From: Pseudomonadota bacterium
GTDB taxonomy: Bacteria > Desulfobacterota > Syntrophia > Syntrophales > JADFWA01
DNA: 14,023 bases
Assembly (NCBI GenBank): GCA_030612385.1
Contig: JAUWNZ010000009.1
Location: 1 to 14,023, forward strand
Direction of reading: 5' to 3'
Positions 1-7,629 of the stretch are shown here, one piece after another (position 1 is the first letter of the stretch; each line of letters opens with the position of its first letter). The notes beneath the pieces are model-generated. The model saw nothing but the letters and a program-made list of their open reading frames with translations. It was not told the origin of the DNA and searched no databases. The position numbers were made by a program, and so were the translations under genes.

Positions 1-169
1 AAGAATTTAAAATGATTACGAAAGTCCGAAAATTACGAAATAACTGCGTGGAAACAGGAAATGGGAGAAAAATACCGGTGATGATCCGCGTAGATCGGTG
101 GCTGAATAGTTACCACTGATGTTTAATACTTTATGGAAAAACACCCCGTTTTTATCAAGGAGCAGAAAT
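1..169. other. Leader region upstream of the MoxR gene
   Basis: No gene is supported here. The stretch is AT-rich and carries a short direct repeat, ATTACGAAA, at 15-23 and 32-40. I see no convincing sigma-70 or sigma-54 promoter: a TGGC at about 109 lacks a properly spaced -12 GC partner. The upstream gene lies outside the window, so it is unknown whether the MoxR gene starts a transcript or continues one. Confidence 0.4.
157..162 (+). promoter_or_regulatory. Ribosome binding site that fixes the MoxR start
   Basis: AAGGAG lies 7 bases before the ATG at 170. The in-frame ATG at 119 has no such site, and its extra 17 residues do not resemble the MoxR family, so 170 is preferred. Confidence 0.8.
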
Positions 170-1024
170 ATGAGTGTAGAGAAAAGTACAGGAGAAAAAT
201 TCAGCGGAGTTGCCAGGTATGTTCTGGATGAGGAGCTTGCACAGATAGTCAATATTACAATGGCTCTGGAGATGCCGCTGCTTCTTAAAGGAGAGCCGGG
301 AACAGGCAAGACCATGCTGGCACACGCCATTGCGGAGTCTCTCAATATGAGGTTGATTGTTCTGAACGTCAAATCGAGCATGAAGCTTATCGAGGCTCTT
401 TACCAGTACGATACCCTCACACGCCTGAATGACAGCCGCTTTGGTGATTCTAAAAGGGATGTCAGTAATATCGAAAGCTATATCAAGATGGGTAAGGTAG
501 GCCAGGCTTTTGTATCGGACGAAAGGGTTGTCCTGCTGATCGATGAAATCGACAAGGCTGATACTGATTTCCAGGATGATATGCTTGATGTGCTGGATCA
601 GATGGAATTCGATATCATTGAGATCGACAAAACCATGAGAGCCAAGCATAGACCGGTCATTATTATCACTTCCAATGCCAAAAAAGATCTGTCCGATCCT
701 TTCTTAGGCCGTTGCAACTTTCACCACATTGCCTTTCCCGAGCCTGACATGATGAGAAAGATTATCAGGGTCCACTTCCCCGACATTGACAGGGAAGCGC
801 TGGATCATACGATCATGGCCTTTTACCAGGTAAGAGAATTCAGAGGTATCGAGAAAAAACCCGCAACAAGAGAGCTGATCAACTGGATTCGCGCCCTAAA
901 GGCAGACACGGATTTCAAGGTCAAGAGTTTGGCTAAAGGAGATATCCCTTACATGGGTGTTCTGTTTAAGAAAAGCCCGGACCTGACAATTGCAAGGAAT
1001 TCTGTTTCCCGGATGCGGCTATGA
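170..1024 (+). CDS. MoxR-family AAA+ ATPase
   Basis: A protein of 284 residues with a complete AAA+ core. Walker A is GEPGTGKT at residues 41-48, Walker B is VLLIDEIDKAD at 121-131, a sensor-1 TSN is at 167-169, a candidate arginine finger is near R181 (GRCNF), and a sensor-2-like PATRELINW is at 231-239. There is no signal peptide or membrane segment, so it should be cytoplasmic. MoxR ATPases typically act as chaperone-like factors with a VWA-domain partner, inserting metals or cofactors or remodelling a client complex. The next gene, 27 bases downstream, encodes exactly such a partner, so the two are probably co-transcribed. Family assignment is firm. The client is unknown because no oxidoreductase, gas-vesicle or other target gene is in view. 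Start chosen from the AAGGAG at 157-162. Confidence 0.88.
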   Translation: MSVEKSTGEKFSGVARYVLDEELAQIVNITMALEMPLLLKGEPGTGKTMLAHAIAESLNMRLIVLNVKSSMKLIEALYQYDTLTRLNDSRFGDSKRDVSNIESYIKMGKVGQAFVSDERVVLLIDEIDKADTDFQDDMLDVLDQMEFDIIEIDKTMRAKHRPVIIITSNAKKDLSDPFLGRCNFHHIAFPEPDMMRKIIRVHFPDIDREALDHTIMAFYQVREFRGIEKKPATRELINWIRALKADTDFKVKSLAKGDIPYMGVLFKKSPDLTIARNSVSRMRL

Positions 1025-1051
1025 TGGGTCATATATCAGGAGTGATCAATC

Positions 1052-2245
1052 ATGTTTACTGATTTCTTTTATCTCTTAAGGCAGGTGAACATTCCAGTCT
1101 CCCCCACCTCATTTCTCAAACTTCAGAAGGCCATGAGCATGGGGCTTATTACGTCTATTGGTGATTTTTACACGGCTGCCCGCACAATCCTGGTAAAGAG
1201 CGAAAGATGTTTCGACCTTTATGATCGAGTATTTGCGCACCATTTTGAAGGGGCTGAACTTGAAGAACCGGACGAATTTGAGCTAACCGAGGTGGCCCGG
1301 GCCATGCTGGAGGAATGGCTGAAAGATCCGGAGGGTCTTGCAGAGGCTCTGGGTATTGACAAAGAATCTCTAAACAGGCTGAGTCCTGATGAACTGCTTC
1401 AGTACTTCCTTGACCGCTTGAAAGAGCAAACGGAAGAACACCACGGCGGAAATAAATGGATTGGCACAAGAGGCACGTCTCCCGTGGGACATTCAGGCTA
1501 TCATCCGGGTGGAATGAGGGTCGGGGGAGTTTCCAGAAATAAATCGGCCGTCAAGGTAGCCATGGACAGAAGATATCGTGATTATTCCCAGGAAGGGCCA
1601 CTCACCCAGGCGCAGATAGGAGAGGCCTTGAAGAGATTGAGGAACATGATACCCGCTGGGCCCAAAGACGTCATCAATATCGATGAGACGATTTACCAGA
1701 CCATGAAGAATGCCGGGGAGATAGAGATCGTCTTTGATCGAAGCCTGAAAGACCGTCTCAGCGTTATCCTGGCCATAGATAACGGAGGGTGGTCTATGGA
1801 CCCCTATATAGCAGTTGTCCAGACCCTCTTTAACCATGCGAGGGGCCAATTTAAGGAGCTAAAAACCTTTTTCTTTCACAATACGATCTATGATAATTTA
1901 TGGGAGGATGCTCCCAGGTATAAAAAACCATTCAGCGTGGATAATCTGGTCCGGCTCGATCCCAATACACGATTTATCATAGTTGGCGATGCGAGCATGG
2001 CGCCCTACGAATTGATGTCCACCGATGGCTCCATCCACTTGGGAGAAAGAACATTGAAACCAAGTTATCACAGGCTGCAGTTCATTGCCGAGACATTTCC
2101 CCACTCTGTCTGGCTGAACCCTGTAATGTCACCGGAATGGCCCTACACCCGAACCATCAACACCATTCGTGAAATATTTCCCATGTTTGAATTGACCATC
2201 GACGGGATGGAAGAGGCGGTAACCTGCCTGATGCGCAGAAACTAG
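1052..2245 (+). CDS. CoxE-like VWA-domain protein, partner of the MoxR ATPase
   Basis: A soluble protein of 397 residues. AGGAG at 1038-1042 lies 9 bases before the ATG. The N-terminal part (about 1-125) is helical and acidic. A glycine-rich linker with HHGG, GTRGTSP and HPGGMRVGG follows at about 130-160. The VWA-like Rossmann domain runs from about 235 to 390. It begins with LAIDNGGWSMDPY around residues 241-252, where a canonical VWA domain has the metal-binding DxSxS motif, and has GDASMAP at 312-318 as a probable second metal loop. Such proteins normally work with a MoxR ATPase, which is the gene just upstream. The product is best called a VWA-containing CoxE-family protein of unknown client. 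The TAG stop lies 7 bases before a dispersed repeat element. Confidence 0.85.
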   Translation: MFTDFFYLLRQVNIPVSPTSFLKLQKAMSMGLITSIGDFYTAARTILVKSERCFDLYDRVFAHHFEGAELEEPDEFELTEVARAMLEEWLKDPEGLAEALGIDKESLNRLSPDELLQYFLDRLKEQTEEHHGGNKWIGTRGTSPVGHSGYHPGGMRVGGVSRNKSAVKVAMDRRYRDYSQEGPLTQAQIGEALKRLRNMIPAGPKDVINIDETIYQTMKNAGEIEIVFDRSLKDRLSVILAIDNGGWSMDPYIAVVQTLFNHARGQFKELKTFFFHNTIYDNLWEDAPRYKKPFSVDNLVRLDPNTRFIIVGDASMAPYELMSTDGSIHLGERTLKPSYHRLQFIAETFPHSVWLNPVMSPEWPYTRTINTIREIFPMFELTIDGMEEAVTCLMRRN

Positions 2246-2252
2246 TCAGTAA

Positions 2253-2392
2253 GCCTGAACGAAAACCCCGTTCAGGCACTGTTTCGAGTTTTGGGTTTCG
2301 AGTTTTGAGTTAAAAAAGGGAAACAATCTCAGCGAGTTTGAGTTTTCCAGACAAAACTGAAAAACTATATTGCAGGGTTCTCGTTCAGGCAC
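2253..2392. repeat. MITE-like element with terminal inverted repeats
   Basis: The left end, GCCTGAACGAAAACCC (2253-2268), matches the reverse complement of 2375-2390 at 15 of 16 positions. This gives a roughly 140-bp non-coding unit bounded by inverted repeats. The left end is also a hairpin: GCCTGAAC (2253-2260) pairs with GTTCAGGC (2270-2277) around a 9-base loop. The interior holds repeated words of the type TTTCGAGTTTTG. ACTAGT occurs at 2241-2246 and 2391-2396 and could be a target-site duplication, but it is palindromic and sits at different distances from the two ends. The first 75 bases recur at 5362-5438 on the other strand. No coding capacity. Repeat status is certain; mobility is inferred. 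Confidence 0.7.
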
Positions 2393-2404
2393 TAGTTAAG
2401 AGGG

Positions 2405-2470
2405 TTACTACTCAGGTTCACGGTTCCACGGGTCAGTGGCTAAAAAACGATTAAACTTGAACCGTGAACC
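2405..2470 (+). repeat. Dispersed inverted-repeat element upstream of rarA
   Basis: GGTTCACGGTTC at 2415-2426 is perfectly complementary to GAACCGTGAACC at 2459-2470, giving a 12-bp stem with a 32-base loop. The whole stretch aligns with the reverse complement of 9665-9732. Shared blocks include TACTCAGG, TCAGTGG and TGAACC. It lies 31 bases before the preferred rarA start and contains the rejected upstream GTG at 2436. Confidence 0.75.
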
Positions 2471-2501
2471 ACTTTTACCTGTCTCTCTACCCGGCTGTTT
2501 G

Positions 2502-3854
2502 ATGGCCGATAACGTAATGGATCTATTCGACCAATCTGAAAAAGAGACAATGGAAAAGGCGCGTCCCCTTGCAGACAGGATGCGTCCCGAAACCCTTGAG
2601 ACCTTTATGGGTCAGACCCACCTCCTTGGCAAAAATGGCTTGCTTCGTCGCGCTATAAAAGAGGACAGGCTTTTTTCAGCGATCTTCTGGGGGCCTCCCG
2701 GGTCGGGTAAGACTACCATTGCCCGCATCATCGCCCGTAAGACAATCTGTCACTTTGAAAAATTTTCCGCCGTGCTTTCCGGCACAAAAGAGATCCGAGC
2801 TGTTATTGAGGAAGCAAAGAATCAGAGGCATTACCACCATAAAAAGACAATTCTCTTCGTAGATGAGATACACAGGTTTAACAAGGCTCAGCAGGACGTT
2901 TTTCTGCCCCATGTGGAAAGTGGTCTCATCACTCTTATCGGCGCGACTACAGAAAACCCCTCCTTCGAGGTGATTGCACCGCTCCTCTCCAGGGTTAGGG
3001 TGATGGCGTTGAAACCATTCACCGATGACGAGTTATCAGTCATCTTGAAGCGCGCATTCAACGACAGAGAAAAAGGGTTGGGCGACCTTTCTTCGGATAT
3101 TGAACCAGAGGCGCTTGCGCATATCATTCGGACAGCCGATGGAGATGCCCGCGCAGCCCTGAACAATCTTGAGGCTGCAGCGTCTCTTGTACGTGGAAAG
3201 GACAAGAGTGAAAGAAAAATCACCAGTGTCATGGTTGAGGAGGCGCTTCAGAAAAAAGCCCTCCGGTATGACAAGGTCGGTGAAGAACACTACAACCTGA
3301 TATCGGCCTTTCATAAAAGCCTCCGCGGGAGTGATCCTGATGCCGCACTCTACTGGCTGGTTCGCATGCTTGAGGCAGGTGAGGAACCGCTCTACATTGC
3401 GCGTCGTATGGTCAGATTTGCCTCTGAAGATGTGGGAAACGCCGATCCCAGCGCCCTGTCCATGGCCGTTTCCGCCATGCAGGCCTTTCAATTTATCGGT
3501 CTCCCTGAAGGGGAGCTTGCCCTAGCCCAGGTTGCAGTCTATCTCGCCACAGCCACCAAAAGTAACACCATCTATGAAGGTTACAAAAAGACTAAAGAGG
3601 TCATAGGCAGGACCGGCACACTTCCGGTACCGCTCCATATACGAAATGCGCCGACAAAACTGATGAAGGATTTTGGGTATGGCAGGGGCTACCGGTATGC
3701 CCACGACTTTCCCGATGCCTGTGTGCCGCAGGAGTATCTACCGGAAAAGCTGAGGGGGCAGATTTACTACCGGCCCACAGACAGAGGTTATGAGAAGATC
3801 ATCAGGGAAAGGCTTGAAAAATGGCGCAAGATCCGAGGCAACTATTCGGCTTAG
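2502..3854 (+). CDS. rarA: Replication-associated recombination protein A (RarA/MgsA), AAA+ ATPase
   Basis: A protein of 450 residues from the ATG at 2502. The family acts at stalled or collapsed replication forks and in post-replication repair, with links to SSB and RecA. The AAA+ core is complete: Walker A GPPGSGKT at about 64-71, Walker B LFVDEIHR at about 118-125, sensor-1 GATTENPSF at about 147-155, and an SRVRV arginine-finger region near 163. The C-terminal clamp-loader-like domain has the family motifs ALYWLVRMLEAGEEPLYIARR and EDVGNADP, and ends in the usual YRPTDRGYE block. Starts at GTG 2436, ATG 2502 and ATG 2517 are all in frame. The first lies inside a repeat and adds unrelated residues. 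MDLF (2517) also fits the family, and none of the three has a good Shine-Dalgarno sequence. It is transcribed towards ntrX. Confidence 0.93.
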   Translation: MADNVMDLFDQSEKETMEKARPLADRMRPETLETFMGQTHLLGKNGLLRRAIKEDRLFSAIFWGPPGSGKTTIARIIARKTICHFEKFSAVLSGTKEIRAVIEEAKNQRHYHHKKTILFVDEIHRFNKAQQDVFLPHVESGLITLIGATTENPSFEVIAPLLSRVRVMALKPFTDDELSVILKRAFNDREKGLGDLSSDIEPEALAHIIRTADGDARAALNNLEAAASLVRGKDKSERKITSVMVEEALQKKALRYDKVGEEHYNLISAFHKSLRGSDPDAALYWLVRMLEAGEEPLYIARRMVRFASEDVGNADPSALSMAVSAMQAFQFIGLPEGELALAQVAVYLATATKSNTIYEGYKKTKEVIGRTGTLPVPLHIRNAPTKLMKDFGYGRGYRYAHDFPDACVPQEYLPEKLRGQIYYRPTDRGYEKIIRERLEKWRKIRGNYSA

Positions 3855-3860
3855 ATAGTA

Positions 3861-3955
3861 CGAAATTAGAAATTGGAAATTTGGCTTTCATGCTTTTGTA
3901 CTGTCAACTCGTAAACTCGTTTTATCTTTCCCAAATTTCTACTTTCCAATTTCAA
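3861..3955. repeat. Imperfect inverted repeat between convergent rarA and ntrX
   Basis: GAAATTGGAAATTTGG (3869-3884) faces CCAAATTTCTACTTTCCAATTTC (3931-3953) as an imperfect inverted pair, separated by about 46 bases. The right arm carries a four-base insertion. The position between two converging genes would suit a bidirectional transcription barrier, but there is no compact GC-rich stem with a T-run. The word TTGAAATTGGAAA recurs at 5349-5361, so this may simply be another dispersed repeat. Confidence 0.5.
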
Positions 3956-3962
3956 GTTCCTT

Positions 3963-5315
3963 TTATTCCAAATGATAGCTTTTGATTTTTCTGTGAAGAT
4001 TGCTTCTCTCCAAACCGATCAGTTCCGCCGTCTTTGAAATGTTTCCATTGTTTTCCCGGAGTTTTCCGGCAAGGAACCTCTTTTCAAATTCCATCTTCGC
4101 CATCTTCAAGGAATCCAGAGATAAGAAAGAATCATCTATTTTAAGCTTCTGCTTTTCTCTTAATAAAAAAGGGATGTCATCGTCGGTAATACTATCCGAC
4201 AAGGTCATTATGGCCAGACGTTCCACTATATTTTTAAGTTCTCTGACATTTCCCGGCCAGTCGTGATCAATCAATATCGCCATTGCATCATCTGTGATAG
4301 TTTTCCTGACATTTATCTCTTTGGCAGAAAATTCTCTCAAAAAATGATCTGATAGAAGGGGAATATCCTCTTTTCTATCCCTTAAAGGAGGGATTTTCAG
4401 AGGAATTACATTCAACCTGTAGTAGAGGTCTTCTCTGAATTTTCCCTCCTCCATCTCATGCTCCAGATCCTTGTTGGTTGCAGCCAGGACACGAACATCA
4501 GTCCCAATTATTTTTGTGCCTCCAACCCTCTCGAACCTCTTTTCCTGAAGTATTCTGAGAATCTTTGCCTGAGCCTTCAGGCTCATATCCGCCACCTCGT
4601 CCAGAAAGATAGTCCCTTCATTTGCCAGTTCAAACTTTCCCCTCCTCTTCTCTGTAGCTCCGGTAAACGCCCCCTTTTCATGACCAAAAAGCTCGCTCTC
4701 TATCAACTCTTCCGGTATAGCGGCACAATTCACCTCAACAAAAGGTTTTTGCGACCTCTTGCTCTGCCTGTGTATTGACCGGGCAACAAGTTCCTTGCCT
4801 GTGCCATTCTCTCCCATTATCAATATCCATGCATTGGTCGGGGCGACAATTCCAATCAATTCTTTCAATTCGGCAATGAGTTCACTACCGCCGGTAAGCT
4901 CATAATCCTGCGCAAATTTTTGCCTTAATAACCTGTTCTCCTCTTCCAGACGAACCAGATCCAATGCATGATTCACAATCAGGACAACACTGTCGAGAGA
5001 GAGGGGTTTTTCAATAAAATCAAACGCGCCCAATTTCGTTGTCTTTACGGCGGTCTCTATTGTCCCATGGCCCGATATCATAATCACCTGTATTTGTGGC
5101 CATTTTGATTTAATCTCCTTGAGTGTTTCGATCCCGTCAATCCCAGGCAGCCAGATATCAAGAAGCACAAGGTCGGGAAGCTCCTCATCTATGATCTTGA
5201 GGGCTTCCTCTCCACTCCCCGCCGTAAGCGCCTCATATCCCTCATCAACAAGAATCCCCTTGAGGGACTGACAGATGCTCTCTTCATCATCCACAACAAG
5301 TATTGTTTTATACAT
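3963..5315 (-). CDS. ntrX: NtrX-like sigma-54-dependent response regulator
   Basis: A protein of 450 residues with three domains. The receiver domain (about 1-118) has the acidic pair D9/D10, the phospho-acceptor D53 (LLDIWLPG), S81 and K103. The AAA+ sigma-54 activator domain (about 140-370) has Walker A GENGTGKE at 168-175, the sigma-54-contact loop GAFTGA at 215-220, Walker B TIFLDE at 235-240, and FREDLYYRLNV at 293-303. The C-terminal Fis-type helix-turn-helix is at about 420-446. GAFTGA is intact, so it should activate sigma-54 RNA polymerase when phosphorylated. The kinase gene ntrY lies 127 bases upstream. NtrX rather than NtrC is favoured by the NtrY-type partner and the DUF4390 context; targets are not evident. 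No good Shine-Dalgarno precedes the ATG. Instead the end of a dispersed repeat abuts it. Confidence 0.88.
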   Translation of the reverse strand: MYKTILVVDDEESICQSLKGILVDEGYEALTAGSGEEALKIIDEELPDLVLLDIWLPGIDGIETLKEIKSKWPQIQVIMISGHGTIETAVKTTKLGAFDFIEKPLSLDSVVLIVNHALDLVRLEEENRLLRQKFAQDYELTGGSELIAELKELIGIVAPTNAWILIMGENGTGKELVARSIHRQSKRSQKPFVEVNCAAIPEELIESELFGHEKGAFTGATEKRRGKFELANEGTIFLDEVADMSLKAQAKILRILQEKRFERVGGTKIIGTDVRVLAATNKDLEHEMEEGKFREDLYYRLNVIPLKIPPLRDRKEDIPLLSDHFLREFSAKEINVRKTITDDAMAILIDHDWPGNVRELKNIVERLAIMTLSDSITDDDIPFLLREKQKLKIDDSFLSLDSLKMAKMEFEKRFLAGKLRENNGNISKTAELIGLERSNLHRKIKSYHLE

Positions 5316-5318
5316 AGT

Positions 5319-5337
5319 AATTACTCAGGTTGTCAGG
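5319..5337 (-). repeat. Short copy of the TACTCAGG-type repeat abutting the ntrX start
   Basis: On the + strand this reads TAATTACTCAGG followed by TTGTCAGGTTCA. It joins words found at the two ends of the larger repeats at 2405-2470 and 9665-9732, as if the middle were deleted. Read on the ntrX strand, CCTGAGTAATTAC ends within one or two bases of the ATG. Confidence 0.6.
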
Positions 5338-5361
5338 TTCAAGGAATGTTGAAATTGGAAA

Positions 5362-5438
5362 ATTGCTTCCTTCTTTTAACTCAAAACTCAAAACCAAAAA
5401 CTCGAAACCGTGCCTGAACGGGGTTTTCGTTCAGGCAC
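5362..5438 (-). repeat. Half-copy of the 2253-2392 element, just after ntrY
   Basis: Read on the - strand this closely matches 2253-2327 over about 75 bases, with only a handful of differences. It begins with a perfect 9-bp stem, TGCCTGAAC (5411-5419) pairing with GTTCAGGCA (5429-5437), then carries TTTCGAGTTTT-type words and a GAGTTAAAA end. It starts about 5 bases after the ntrY stop codon, in the same orientation relative to transcription as the copy after the VWA gene. The second half of the larger element is absent. A terminator or RNA-stabilising role is possible but unproven. Confidence 0.72.
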
Positions 5439-5442
5439 CTAC

Positions 5443-7629
5443 TTATGCGACTGGCAACTCAAAGGTAACCGCTGTCCCTCGGGGGGTATTATCCCTCACG
5501 CTGACAGAGCCATGATGATCGGATATAATCGAATTTACTATGACAAGACCGAGACCAGTCCCCGACTTTTTTGTGGAGAAATAGGGCTCAAACAACTTCA
5601 TCTTATCATGCGGAGGTATGCCATGACCATCATCAATCACCTCCACCTTAACCTTACGATACATTCTGTTGTATGAGGTTTTGATTTCAACCCTTCCATT
5701 CTTATCACCCGCCGCAACCGCATTATCCAGAAGATTGACCATAACCCTTTTTATCTGCTGTGCATCAAGATTCAATCTGGGTATATCGGAACCCTTCTTG
5801 AAATCAAATGATATGTCTTTTTTGTGGGCATCCTGAAAGAGCGCTATTGAATCCGCTATAATCTCATTCAGATCATTTAAGGAGGGGTTGGTAACAGGCA
5901 GCCTGGCAAAACGTGAAAATTCATTGACCAGATTCTTGAGAACATCCACCTGACCAATTATAGTACCGGTACACTCCCTGAACACTGAGCCATCACCACC
6001 AAGTTTATCGCCATACTTCCTCTGCAACCTCTGGGCTGAAAGCTGAACAGGCGTTAACGGATTTTTTATCTCATGTGCCATTCTTTTTGCAACCTCACGC
6101 CATGCCGCTGTCCTCTCCGCCCTCTTCAACTGCGTAAGATCTTCAAAAACCACCACCATTCCTATGTTATTGCCATCATCATCTTTCAAAATGGTCAACG
6201 CGGCCTGCACCGTCAGGACTCTGTCTTTTAGTATCAGCTGCGCCTGCCTTTCCACAAAACCACTGCTGCTTCCCTTCATCTCTCTCAAAAAATCATTTAT
6301 AAGGGTCAGATGTTCAGGTTTCAAAACTTCCTCATATTTTCTGTTCAGAACTTTACCAGTCTTTATATCCAGCATCTTTTCAGCAGCGCTGTTTATGGTG
6401 GTGATTACGCCATCACGATCAACAGATATAACTCCAGCCAAAACATTGGAGAGAACCACCTCCATGTACTTCCTGCGCTGTTCAAGGTCCATATTTGCCT
6501 GTCCCAGTCCTTCATTAACCTTTTTCATGTCTTTTGTCATCTTATTGAAGGAATTTACAAGGACACCTATCTCATCGTCCGCCACAACGTCTATATGGTG
6601 GTCAAGATTCCCCTTTGCTATTTCACCGGTTGCCTCCGCCAGATCCTGGATGGGTTCAGTAATCCCCCTGGCCATAAAAAGGCCGAACCAGGTGGCGGAA
6701 AAGATGATAAGAAGTGTTACAATAGAAAGTGTAATGATATAACTCCATTTTATCGGGGTCTTAAGAAGTTTGAATTGCTTGTATTCCTCAGAGGTCTTTG
6801 AAATAACAGCCATTCTATCAACAAGACCCTTGGATATAATAAAACTGGCAACAACAACCCCTATAACCTCCCTCGGGCTGTGATTGGAATATACCGGCGA
6901 CATGCCGCTTATGAAATCCCCCATCCCTGTCGATTGCACTGTGGCGACATTTTTCCCCATAAAGATATCCTCCAGTGTTTTAGGGGAAAGTTTTATTGAT
7001 GCCACATCCGGATTATCCGGATTCCTGGCAAGTAATCTCTCATTTTGATTGTCGAAAGATACCTCTATGAATCCCAGGTTGAAGTCCTTCTGTCTTTGCT
7101 CAATCAGCGTCTGAAGATAAGTCAACTTTTCCTTTTCATACAATCTATTCTTTGTGATATCGGAACTGATCTGCCCTGCATAATACTTTGCACCGTCAGC
7201 CAACTGTTGATAATAGGTCTGCGCAACTTCAAGAGACTGATTAAGGGCGCCTCCTATCTTAAGATTAAACCAGTTATCTACGCTGTAAGAAAGAAAGTTG
7301 ATTGCAACCAGGAAGAGAACAACGGAAGGAATCAGGGAGAGACTCACAAATGCCGCCACAAGCCTGGTCCGGAGCTTCGAGCCGAGAACACCTCGTCTTC
7401 TCTCAAACACCAGTTTGACAACGTTCCTTACGATCAAGAAGATAAGAAAAAGCAACAGGATGATATTTATGTTGATAAGACCATAAATCAGTATATCATT
7501 TGAAACAGGAGGAAAGGCTTCGATACGGGACAGATGACTTTCGGCAAAAGTAAGACCAATTATGAGAAATATAATCGCAACGATTATGATTCGCTCCCTG
7601 CGACGTTTCCTCAATTCCTTAGTATCCAT
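5443..7629 (-). CDS. ntrY: NtrY-like membrane sensor histidine kinase
   Basis: A protein of 728 residues from the ATG at 7629, in the NtrY layout. Two membrane segments lie in the first 70 residues and a third at about 89-114. A periplasmic sensor region follows at about 115-293, then a membrane segment at about 296-320 and a HAMP linker at about 320-370. A PAS domain is at about 388-500. The kinase core has the H-box RMAHEIKNPLTP with phospho-accepting H519, the N-box NLLDNAVAAG from about 632, the G1 motif DDGHGIPP at about 666, the F-box FEPYFSTK, and the G2 motif GTGLGL at 690-695. All catalytic motifs are intact. It should phosphorylate the downstream NtrX. The start overlaps the DUF4390 stop by one base (TGATG), so translation is probably coupled; an upstream in-frame start 9 codons earlier is less likely. 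NtrY-type kinases are tied to nitrogen or redox sensing in some proteobacteria. The signal here is unknown. Confidence 0.88.
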   Translation of the reverse strand: MDTKELRKRRRERIIIVAIIFLIIGLTFAESHLSRIEAFPPVSNDILIYGLININIILLLFLIFLIVRNVVKLVFERRRGVLGSKLRTRLVAAFVSLSLIPSVVLFLVAINFLSYSVDNWFNLKIGGALNQSLEVAQTYYQQLADGAKYYAGQISSDITKNRLYEKEKLTYLQTLIEQRQKDFNLGFIEVSFDNQNERLLARNPDNPDVASIKLSPKTLEDIFMGKNVATVQSTGMGDFISGMSPVYSNHSPREVIGVVVASFIISKGLVDRMAVISKTSEEYKQFKLLKTPIKWSYIITLSIVTLLIIFSATWFGLFMARGITEPIQDLAEATGEIAKGNLDHHIDVVADDEIGVLVNSFNKMTKDMKKVNEGLGQANMDLEQRRKYMEVVLSNVLAGVISVDRDGVITTINSAAEKMLDIKTGKVLNRKYEEVLKPEHLTLINDFLREMKGSSSGFVERQAQLILKDRVLTVQAALTILKDDDGNNIGMVVVFEDLTQLKRAERTAAWREVAKRMAHEIKNPLTPVQLSAQRLQRKYGDKLGGDGSVFRECTGTIIGQVDVLKNLVNEFSRFARLPVTNPSLNDLNEIIADSIALFQDAHKKDISFDFKKGSDIPRLNLDAQQIKRVMVNLLDNAVAAGDKNGRVEIKTSYNRMYRKVKVEVIDDGHGIPPHDKMKLFEPYFSTKKSGTGLGLVIVNSIISDHHGSVSVRDNTPRGTAVTFELPVA

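Noticed and set aside
155..649. - strand open frame opposite the MoxR gene
   Set aside because: It overlaps the complete AAA+ core on the other strand and has no family similarity.
2241..2396. ACTAGT pair as a definite target-site duplication
   Set aside because: The hexamer is palindromic and lies at unequal distances from the element ends, so chance cannot be excluded; kept only as a possibility.
2436..2501. GTG start at 2436 for rarA, adding 22 residues
   Set aside because: The added residues are encoded partly by the 2405-2470 inverted repeat, do not resemble RarA, and have no ribosome site.
6164..6801. + strand open frames opposite ntrY
   Set aside because: They mirror the conserved PAS, HAMP and membrane-segment coding of ntrY and have no ribosome site or recognisable domain.
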